DNA of 6,243 nt, from positions 1 to 6,243 of the forward strand of contig JAGMEZ010000158.1 in assembly GCA_023127905.1 (NCBI GenBank). The letters are read 5' to 3'. The number at the start of each line of letters is the position of its first letter. Within the stretch, counting starts at the first letter, position 1. The position numbers were made by a program, and so were the translations under genes. Source of the DNA: Caldifarciminota bacterium. Its GTDB lineage: Bacteria; Hydrothermota; E44-bin80. This document shows positions 1-4,798 of the stretch, in pieces. The notes below the pieces were generated by a model. It ran no database searches and had not been told where the DNA came from. It worked only from the letters and a program-made list of their open reading frames with translations.

Positions 1-85
1 ACCTTCGGCTGGAAGAAGCTGTTACATTATATTGAATTGCAAGTTAAAAGGAGAAAAATTGTTTGATTGGTTATGAGAACATATC
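1..85. other. Left edge, no supported gene
   Basis: All three plus-strand frames are open at position 1 and close early (stops at 33-35, 64-66 and 74-76), so any of them could be the tail of a gene lying to the left. None of the short tails has a recognisable family signature. A small inverted repeat (cttc at 3-6, gaag at 12-15) is too weak to call a terminator. No convincing promoter for the downstream genes was seen here, so the genes beginning at 272 may be co-transcribed with something upstream. Confidence 0.3.
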
Positions 86-117
86 GTAATTAAGTAATTT
101 GGTAATTGAGTAATTAA
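86..117. repeat. Degenerate 8-bp tandem repeat, four units
   Basis: Four head-to-tail octamers read gtaattNN, with unit starts at 86, 94, 102 and 110. The first six bases are identical in all four units and only the last two vary (aa, tg, ga, aa). The array lies in the non-coding stretch ahead of the SHOCT gene at 272. Function is unknown. It is too short-period and lacks spacers, so it is not a CRISPR. Confidence 0.8.
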
Positions 118-123
118 CAGATA

Positions 124-165
124 AGATTGCTTCATAAGAAAATATGAAAGTGTATTCGCAATGAC
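124..165. repeat. Diverged inverted-repeat element between tandem arrays
   Basis: The segment starts agattgcttc and ends ttcgcaatgac. The outer arms attgc (126-130) and gcaat (158-162) are complementary, and an inner stem pairs ttcata (131-136) with tatgaa (143-148) around a 6-base loop. On the minus strand the ends read gtcattgcg and gaagcaatct. That resembles, from memory, a dispersed repeat seen in many bacterial genomes whose copies begin with tcattgcgag and end with gaagcaatc. The middle here is AT-rich and does not match that repeat, so this would be a decayed copy. A weak promoter-like pair (TTGCTT at 128, TGTATT at 151, spacing 17) falls in the same stretch. Confidence 0.4.
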
Positions 166-217
166 AAACTAACTGACTAAACGACAATAACGATCAAAAC
201 GCTCTAAACGAACTAAA
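164..217. repeat. Degenerate 9-bp tandem repeat, about six units
   Basis: Six successive nonamers start at 164, 173, 182, 191, 200 and 209. The last four begin with cg, and most units end in taa or aaa, giving a rough consensus cgNNctaaa. The array is followed by cgg at 218. The period is 9, not 8 as in the array at 86, so the two are independent arrays and not one expanded tract. There is no coding or promoter signal in it. Confidence 0.65.
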
Positions 218-227
218 CGGTGTTATC

Positions 228-251
228 TATTAACTTAAAAACTCAATAACT
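228..251. repeat. Degenerate 8-bp tandem repeat, three units
   Basis: Three octamers starting at 228, 236 and 244 share the pattern NaNNaact. The array ends five bases before the Shine-Dalgarno sequence of the gene at 272. If it is transcribed it forms the immediate 5' leader of that gene. With only three loosely matching units, chance AT-rich sequence is a real alternative. Confidence 0.45.
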
Positions 252-271
252 AAGTAAAGGAGGTGTAGAAG

Positions 272-1021
272 ATGAATGAGAGAATGAAGATATTGAAAAT
301 GCTTGAGGAAGGAAAAATAACAGCTGATGAAGCAGCAAAATTGCTTGAAGCAGTTGGAAAGGAGAAGAAGAAAGATATTGGTTCAAAAGTTGTTAACGGG
401 ATAATGGATGGTGTTTCTTCCATTGTAGGAGCCATACCGGGAACGATTGGTAGTGTTTTTTGTTGTACAATGGGAGAAGAAAAGGAAATAAAGGTAGAAA
501 AAGGTGATGCATTTATACTGAAATCAGTTGGTTCTTCCATTAAACTCTCTCACAACGATAAGGATGAATTTATACTGAAACCAAGTTCTGGTTTGATAAA
601 ATCAAAAAAAGAAAATTCCACAATTACATCAAAGATAGTTGGAGGTTCGGTGAAGATTCTCTATCCTTCAAGTTTATCTGTATCTATAAAGGATGCAGGG
701 GGAACAATTGAGGGAGTTGGTAGTGCAGTATTGTCGCTTAAGCAGGTAGGAGGCTCTACACAATTAACATTCGATGAAATAGAAGATGTAAATATAGATT
801 CTAAAGGAGGATCGGTTACTCTCTATGTAGGTGACTGTGATGTTGCATTTGATATTTCTGCACCGAACGGAGAAGTTGAATTTGATGTTCCTGCAAAGTT
901 TACGGTGGAAAAAGAAGATGAAGTAAAGGGAACAATAAAAAAAGGGAAAGGGAAGCTTTTTATCTATGCATCTTATGGTAATGTTTCTGTTTTGCCCTTA
1001 AAAGAAAAGGAGGAGAAATGA
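272..1021 (+). CDS. SHOCT-like domain protein with beta-repeat (DUF4097/YvlB-like) domain
   Basis: This 249-residue protein has three parts. Residues 1-29 are a SHOCT-like helical hairpin (KILKMLEEGKIT, then DEAAKLLEAVG), the type found at the N-terminus of YvlB-like proteins. Residues 36-66 are rich in Gly, Ile and Val, end in Cys-Cys, and could touch or enter the membrane. From about residue 86 a short G-G-S/T-beta pattern recurs roughly every 19 residues (near 86, 105, 123, 142, 159, 178, 198), as expected for a beta-solenoid of the DUF4097 adhesin-like type. There is no signal peptide. The start is set by an ideal AAAGGAGGTG at 256-265, 8 nt from ATG. The stop overlaps the next ATG (ATGA), implying translational coupling. 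Proteins of this type occur in envelope-stress gene groups; its own molecular role is unknown. The domain call is by pattern, not by a profile search. Confidence 0.8.
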   Translation: MNERMKILKMLEEGKITADEAAKLLEAVGKEKKKDIGSKVVNGIMDGVSSIVGAIPGTIGSVFCCTMGEEKEIKVEKGDAFILKSVGSSIKLSHNDKDEFILKPSSGLIKSKKENSTITSKIVGGSVKILYPSSLSVSIKDAGGTIEGVGSAVLSLKQVGGSTQLTFDEIEDVNIDSKGGSVTLYVGDCDVAFDISAPNGEVEFDVPAKFTVEKEDEVKGTIKKGKGKLFIYASYGNVSVLPLKEKEEK

Positions 1022-1278
1022 GTTTAAGAATTTGGGGACCTATAATACTCATCGCACTTGGTGTTCTTTTCTGGCTTGGTAAATTTGGTATCATTGATTT
1101 TTACTGGAGCAGGGATTGGCCAGTTATTCTTATAGTAATTGGTGTTTTCTCTCTTATTAATCTAATAGTCAAAAAAACGAGGAGAAGAAGTTCCAGGAAC
1201 AAAAGAGATATATTAACCAAACTCGAAAACGGTAAGATAGATGCGGAAGAGGCAATAAAAAGAATAAAGAGGCTGTAA
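1018..1278 (+). CDS. Two-helix LiaF/LiaI-like membrane protein with C-terminal SHOCT-like motif
   Basis: This 86-residue membrane protein has hydrophobic segments at residues 5-26 and 34-51, separated by a short loop with aromatic residues and a WPVILIVIG stretch. That layout is typical of the LiaI/LiaF-like transmembrane region (DUF5668 type). A basic patch (KKTRRRSSRNKR, 52-63) follows helix 2 and, by the positive-inside rule, puts both termini in the cytoplasm. Residues 62-86 (ILTKLENGKIDAEEAIKRI) form a SHOCT-like hairpin like those in the two neighbours, here at the C-terminus. The ATG lies inside the end of the previous gene, and GGAGG at 1009-1013 is only 4 nt upstream, so it is probably translated by coupling. 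LiaF-type proteins of Firmicutes act in cell-envelope stress signalling. This one lacks their long C-terminal domain, so an anchor for the neighbouring proteins is an inference. Confidence 0.8.
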   Translation: MSLRIWGPIILIALGVLFWLGKFGIIDFYWSRDWPVILIVIGVFSLINLIVKKTRRRSSRNKRDILTKLENGKIDAEEAIKRIKRL

Positions 1279-1284
1279 TAATAA

Positions 1285-1341
1285 GACAGAAGACAGATAG
1301 AAAGAGAGTAAGGAGTAGGTAGTAGGGAGTGAGCAGTAAAC
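1285..1341. repeat. Degenerate 7-bp tandem repeat between two SHOCT genes
   Basis: Five heptamers at 1307, 1314, 1321, 1328 and 1335 follow the pattern agtaggN, with one to three changes per unit. Two more heptamers of a different sequence (gacagaa at 1285 and gacagat at 1292) stand just before, one base out of phase. The whole 91-bp gap between stop 1278 and ATG 1370 is purine-rich and otherwise featureless apart from the Shine-Dalgarno sequence near 1360. Similar agtaggg-type heptamer arrays are known from intergenic regions of cyanobacteria and other bacteria. Their function is not known. Confidence 0.7.
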
Positions 1342-1369
1342 AACAAAAAAAATAAAAAAGGAGGAAGAA

Positions 1370-1765
1370 ATGGACGAAAAATTAAAGATATTAAAAATGC
1401 TGGAGGATGGCAAGATTTCCAGTGAACAAGCCAATAAATTACTTGAAGCCATCGAAAATAAATCCAATAATATAGAAAGTAAAGCCAAATGGTTGAAAGT
1501 TAAAGTTATTGAAGATGGTTGCCAGAAAGTTAACATAAAGATTCCCTTAAAAGTAATAAGAATTGCAGCGAAGATCGGTGGAAAATTAAACATTAATCTT
1601 CCAGAAGAAGCAAAGGAAAAACTTGCTGAGAAGGGGATAAACCTTGAAAAAATTGATGATGTTGAAAAATTAAATGAGATACTTGAAGAGATTGAAAAAG
1701 AAGCACCATTTGAACTTGTAAATGTCGATGAAGGGACAAAAAAAGTTTTTGTTTATATTGAATAG
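1370..1765 (+). CDS. SHOCT-like domain protein, cytoplasmic
   Basis: This is a 131-residue protein without signal peptide or membrane segment. Residues 1-29 (KILKMLEDGKIS, then NKLLEAIE) are a SHOCT-like hairpin very close to the start of the protein encoded at 272, which points to duplication. Residues 41-75 (WLKVKVIEDG, then KVNIKIPLKVIRIAAKIGGKL) and an acidic helical stretch at 78-110 resemble small Firmicutes proteins annotated only as SHOCT-domain or hypothetical, in which a beta pair and an I-P-L helix follow the SHOCT. The C-terminus (TKKVFVYIE) would add a last beta strand. The ATG follows GGAGG (1360-1364) at 5 nt. It lies in the same orientation as the two genes upstream and just before a strong terminator, so it probably ends their transcript. 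Function is unknown; a partner or regulator of the membrane protein at 1018 is a guess. Confidence 0.75.
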   Translation: MDEKLKILKMLEDGKISSEQANKLLEAIENKSNNIESKAKWLKVKVIEDGCQKVNIKIPLKVIRIAAKIGGKLNINLPEEAKEKLAEKGINLEKIDDVEKLNEILEEIEKEAPFELVNVDEGTKKVFVYIE

Positions 1766-1776
1766 AACGTAAAAAG

Positions 1777-1806
1777 AAAAGCGGGGTTAAAAACCCCGCT
1801 TTTTTT
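1777..1806 (+). terminator. Rho-independent terminator
   Basis: A perfect stem pairs aaaagcgggg (1777-1786) with ccccgctttt (1794-1803) around the loop ttaaaaa, with a run of T from 1800 to 1806. It starts 11 nt after the stop of the gene at 1370 and separates the SHOCT group from the rpsU transcript. The A-rich left flank could also serve weak termination on the other strand. Confidence 0.95.
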
Positions 1807-1859
1807 ATTAATAGAATAAAATTCTGTTGAGCTATTTCTTGTATTTTTCATATTTTTTC

Positions 1860-1888
1860 TTGACATTTTTGCAAATTTATGCTATATT
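1860..1888 (+). promoter_or_regulatory. Sigma-70-type promoter of rpsU
   Basis: A consensus -35 TTGACA (1860-1865) lies exactly 17 bp from the -10 TATATT (1883-1888), which is preceded by TG one base upstream (1880-1881), an extended -10. Transcription would start near 1895, giving a 5' leader of about 36 nt before the GTG of rpsU. The 20 bp upstream of the -35 are nearly pure A/T and could act as an UP element. A small palindrome, agaat-aaa-attct (1813-1825), lies further up and could be an operator or chance. This is one of the two strongest promoters in the window, fitting a ribosomal protein gene. Confidence 0.85.
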
Positions 1889-1930
1889 TATATTTAGAAA
1901 AGATAGTAATGAAAGGAGTGATAAAAAAAC

Positions 1931-2122
1931 GTGCCTGCAATTAAGATAAGAGATGGCGAAAGTTTTGAAAGTGCTCTTCGAAGATTTAAGAGAATCTGTG
2001 AGCAGGAAGGAATACTAAGCGATATTAGAAAACACCAACATTTCGAAAAACCTAGCGAAAAAAAGAAAAAAAGAATACTTGCTGCCAAAAGAAAAATCAA
2101 ACGTTTTGGCTCATTTCACTAA
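1931..2122 (+). CDS. rpsU: 30S ribosomal protein S21
   Basis: This 63-residue, very basic protein is a component of the small ribosomal subunit; in E. coli S21 sits near the 3' end of 16S rRNA and helps initiation. The N-terminus MPAIKIRDGESFESALRRFKR matches the family pattern, followed by a conserved Cys-Glu, the ILSDIRKHQHFEKP stretch and a Lys/Arg-rich tail (KKKKRILAAKRKIKR). Its length is normal for the long form. The start is GTG. An in-frame TAA at 1922-1924 rules out an upstream start, and AAAGGAGTG (1912-1920) supplies the ribosome site at a rather long spacing (12 nt from GGAG). It has its own promoter and leads the rpsU-mutS2-dnaG group. Confidence 0.97.
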   Translation: MPAIKIRDGESFESALRRFKRICEQEGILSDIRKHQHFEKPSEKKKKRILAAKRKIKRFGSFH

Positions 2123-2156
2123 TTAAAAAAGGATTTTATTTTACAGTCAGCTATAA

Positions 2157-2233
2157 ACCACGTAGGACAGAGATTTAGTATACAAGTTAATTTACTTACT
2201 TAGTATATCTAAAATCTCTATTGTTTTTGTGGT
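2157..2233 (+). promoter_or_regulatory. Large imperfect hairpin between rpsU and mutS2
   Basis: The main stem pairs agagattt (2169-2176) with aaatctct (2212-2219). It continues after a single-base bulge with ag/ct, after another with tatac (2179-2183) and gtata (2203-2207), and then aagt/actt up to a loop near 2188-2197. A second, outer helix pairs accac (2157-2161) with gtggt (2229-2233) across an internal loop. The inner stem is followed by a T-rich stretch (2221-2228), so it could be a weak or partial terminator after rpsU. It ends 15 nt before the mutS2 ATG, so it could equally gate mutS2 translation or be an mRNA-processing site. The stem is AT-rich and its strength was not computed. Confidence 0.6.
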
Positions 2234-2248
2234 AAATTTTAACCATAG

Positions 2249-4576
2249 ATGTCTTTTACCCCTGAAATTCTAAAATTATTAGAATTTAACAAGTTAAAGG
2301 AAATCATTTCCTCTTTCTCTTTTTCCATTCTGGGAAGAGAGACTATTCTTTCTATAGTTCCTTATAAAGATAGAAATAAGAGAAAAGAGACAATATCCCT
2401 TGTTAAAGGGTTTAGATTACTGTTTAGTTCCGGACGAAACTTTCCTGTCCCAGATGATAATGATATTAGGCCGCTTATTAAAAAATTAGAAGAAGGTGCT
2501 TATCACCTATCACTGAATGAGCTTATACTCGCAGGCAAAATTACAGAAGATTACAAAAATGTAGGTAATTTTCTAAGCAAACTTTCCAGTGAGTTTAGAA
2601 CTTTATCGAAACTCGGTTCGGTTTTAAAGAATCTTCCAGATTTATACAAAAAGGTCCAAGGTATTGTTGATGAACATGGAGGAATAAAGGATAGTGCATC
2701 TGATGAGCTAAGATCTATAAGAACCGGTTTTAGAAAAATGCATCAGAAGCTTTTACGTGCTGCAAATAAGCTTATCTCAGAAAAAAAGAGGTTTCTTCAG
2801 GAGGAGATATTTACTACAAAAGATAAAAGGATTGTCCTTCCAGTTATTTTTTCAAAAAAGAACAATGTTCCAGGTATTGTCCACAGCACATCTCAAACTC
2901 AGAATACCGTTTTTATCGAGCCGATTGAGTTGGTTGAAATGAACAACGAATATGCTACGTTTAAACTGAGAGAAGAGAGAGAAATAAAACGGATATTGAG
3001 GAGATTGACAGAGAATATTATTGAAAATATTAGTTGTTATGAGAAATCTATCGAAGAAATGAAAAAAATTGATATGTTATATTCACTTGCATCTTTTTCC
3101 GAAGAATATAACTACTCGGCTCCTACTTTTTCAGATGAGATGTATCTTTCGATAAGAGGAGGAATGCATCCACTGCTTTTAATAAATAAAGGAAGGGAAG
3201 AAGTTATTCCTTTTGATATCAGACTTGGTGAAAACTCAAAAGTTATTCTTATCAGTGGACCAAACATGGGAGGGAAAACTGTACTTTTAAAGAGCATTGG
3301 AATAATTACACTTATGGCTTATGCCGGTATGCACATACCTGCTAACGACGATTCGGTTATCCCTGAAATTGATTGCATTTTTGCTGATATTGGTGATGAG
3401 CAATCAATTGAAATGAACCTGTCAACATTTTCGTCTCATATCAATAATATAAGCATTGCACTCAGAAATTCAACAGAGAGGTCTTTTGTTCTTCTTGATG
3501 AAGTAGGTGTTGGAACAGACCCTGAAGAGGGAATGGGGATTGCAATGGCAACACTGGAAAGGTTGGCTGAAAAAGGTGTTCTAACATTTGCAACAACACA
3601 TTATGGAAAACTCAAACATTTTGTTGCAGGGAAAGAGAATATGGAAAATGCTTCAATGGATTTCGACAGTGAAAATGGAGTCCCGACTTACCACCTATCC
3701 TATGGAATTCCTGGTTCATCACATGGTTTTGCAATTGCTGAAAAGGTGGGTTTTCCAACCGAGCTTTTAAGAAAGGCAAAATCTTACGTTGATGAGAATG
3801 AATTGAAGACTGATGAATTGATATGTTCTCTCGAGGAATTAATGAAGCAGGTTAAGAATAACCAAAATATTGTAAATGAAGAGAAGGAAAAATATAATAT
3901 ACTATTTGATAAATATAATAAGAAATATAATGAAATTAAAAGTAAGGAGAAGGAACTCATCAAGAATGCAAAAAAACGTACAGAAGAGATCGTTTACGCG
4001 ACGCGAAAGGAGATGGAAAATCTTATTAAGACAATACGAGAATCACAGGCAACAAAAGAGAGTATAATGAAGGCAAAGAAGGTGATATCTGAGAAGATCA
4101 AAGGTTTTGAAGAGGAACAAGAAATTAAAACTGAAAAGAAATTTGATATTGGTGACTTTGTATATTCTAATAAATTAAAAATATCAGGAGTAGTGAAGGA
4201 AATTTTGGACGGGTTTGCTAAGGTTGAAACAGAAAAATTTCGTTTTTTAGCACCTTTTAATACTTTAGAGGTAAAAATACGTGAGAGAAAGAGTGAAGAT
4301 AGAGATATTGTGATTGTTGATAGGAATAAATTAAACTTTGAGATTGATATAAGAGGTCTTTTTGTTGAAGAAGCTGAGATGAGAGTAACTAAATTCATTG
4401 ATGATGCAGTATTATCAGGAGTATTAACTATATACATAATTCACGGTAAAGGCAGTGGTGTTTTGAGAAAGGCGATTGGAACGCTTCTTAAGAAAGATAA
4501 AAGAATAGATGAATATAGGCTTGGGTACTGGAATGAAGGAGGAAGCGGTGTAACAATTGCAAATTTAAAAAAATAA
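2249..4576 (+). CDS. mutS2: MutS2 family ATPase with C-terminal Smr domain
   Basis: This complete 775-residue MutS2 has the usual family length and lacks the MutS mismatch-recognition domain. Residues 1-300 form the N-terminal, core and clamp regions. The ATPase follows: Walker A GPNMGGKT (337-344), the STFSSH segment (392-397), Walker B FVLLDEVGVGTDPEEG (413-428) and the TTH switch histidine (449-451). A charged coiled coil spans about 510-625, a KOW-like beta barrel about 631-675, and the Smr domain 697-775 with DIRG (700-703) and HGKGSG (732-737). MutS2 proteins are variously linked to suppression of recombination, Smr-dependent DNA nicking, and, in B. subtilis, rescue of collided ribosomes. 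Which applies here cannot be read from the sequence, though the neighbouring rpsU suits the ribosome role. An in-frame TAG at 2246-2248 sets the ATG, which lacks any visible Shine-Dalgarno. Confidence 0.96.
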   Translation: MSFTPEILKLLEFNKLKEIISSFSFSILGRETILSIVPYKDRNKRKETISLVKGFRLLFSSGRNFPVPDDNDIRPLIKKLEEGAYHLSLNELILAGKITEDYKNVGNFLSKLSSEFRTLSKLGSVLKNLPDLYKKVQGIVDEHGGIKDSASDELRSIRTGFRKMHQKLLRAANKLISEKKRFLQEEIFTTKDKRIVLPVIFSKKNNVPGIVHSTSQTQNTVFIEPIELVEMNNEYATFKLREEREIKRILRRLTENIIENISCYEKSIEEMKKIDMLYSLASFSEEYNYSAPTFSDEMYLSIRGGMHPLLLINKGREEVIPFDIRLGENSKVILISGPNMGGKTVLLKSIGIITLMAYAGMHIPANDDSVIPEIDCIFADIGDEQSIEMNLSTFSSHINNISIALRNSTERSFVLLDEVGVGTDPEEGMGIAMATLERLAEKGVLTFATTHYGKLKHFVAGKENMENASMDFDSENGVPTYHLSYGIPGSSHGFAIAEKVGFPTELLRKAKSYVDENELKTDELICSLEELMKQVKNNQNIVNEEKEKYNILFDKYNKKYNEIKSKEKELIKNAKKRTEEIVYATRKEMENLIKTIRESQATKESIMKAKKVISEKIKGFEEEQEIKTEKKFDIGDFVYSNKLKISGVVKEILDGFAKVETEKFRFLAPFNTLEVKIRERKSEDRDIVIVDRNKLNFEIDIRGLFVEEAEMRVTKFIDDAVLSGVLTIYIIHGKGSGVLRKAIGTLLKKDKRIDEYRLGYWNEGGSGVTIANLKK

Positions 4577-4584
4577 AAAAAAAG

Positions 4585-4613
4585 TTGCAAAAGCTATATT
4601 TAGCAATTATATT
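4585..4613 (+). promoter_or_regulatory. Sigma-70-type promoter upstream of dnaG
   Basis: TTGCAA (4585-4590) and TATATT (4608-4613) are separated by exactly 17 bp. They begin 9 bp after the mutS2 stop, giving a start near 4620 and a leader of about 180 nt for dnaG. The -35 and spacer hold an imperfect palindrome, ttgcaaa (4585-4591) against tttagcaa (4599-4606) with one bulged base, which could be an operator. A second, poorer pair is TTCACT (4721-4726) with TATATT (4743-4748) at 16 bp, closer to the gene. No terminator is seen after mutS2, so read-through into dnaG is also likely. Confidence 0.65.
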
Positions 4614-4619
4614 GTAGTA

Positions 4620-4798
4620 AATGTATAAAGGAAGAAAAAAATAGTTTTAAACCGTACTTTAACTCCAGGTATTCTTGTGATTTACAATTTTAATGCATCT
4701 TTTATTTCTTAAAACACATTTTCACTACTTGTTCGTTATGTTTATATTTCATAGATGGGAACGTGCGGGTAAATGCCAATTGTCTTGAAGTTTTAATA
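4620..4798 (+). other. Long untranslated leader of dnaG
   Basis: The stretch between the promoter at 4585 and the dnaG ATG holds no gene. It is T-rich in the middle (4681-4750), with a small stem ttgt-gattt-acaa near 4675-4687 and a locally G-richer patch at 4754-4770. No known riboswitch or RNA family was recognised, and no ribosome site is seen before 4799. The reading frame of dnaG is open upstream back to 4694 with an in-frame GTG at 4763, but the residues it would add do not look like a DnaG N-terminus. Confidence 0.4.

Noticed and set aside
1..76. C-terminal tail of an upstream gene
   Set aside because: Three competing short frames end here and none has a family signature, so no coding call is justified.
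86..251. CRISPR array
   Set aside because: The units are 8-9 bp, directly abutting and degenerate, with no spacers.
1213..1593. Minus-strand open frame of 126 codons rich in Phe, Leu and Ser, across two SHOCT genes
   Set aside because: It is the antisense of the SHOCT hairpins and the heptamer array, has no ribosome site, and its hydrophobic look comes from complementing Lys/Glu-rich codons. The shorter minus-strand frames at 250-540 and 1101-1346 arise the same way.
1909..1944. Tiny upstream frame (11 codons) overlapping the rpsU start
   Set aside because: Its ATG precedes the rpsU Shine-Dalgarno and has none of its own; chance overlap is likelier.
1894..2100. Minus-strand open frame of 68 codons over rpsU
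   Set aside because: It is the complement of the Lys/Arg-rich S21 gene.
3994..4437. Minus-strand open frame of 147 codons inside mutS2
   Set aside because: It lies wholly antisense to the coiled-coil and Smr regions of an intact MutS2, with no family signature.
4621..4644. Seven-codon frame at the predicted dnaG transcript start
   Set aside because: It has no ribosome site, would need leaderless translation, and is too short to judge.
4763..4798. In-frame GTG that would extend DnaG by 12 residues
   Set aside because: The added residues do not resemble a DnaG N-terminus and no ribosome site precedes the GTG; ATG 4799 places C41, H44, C62 and C65 at the usual distance from the start.
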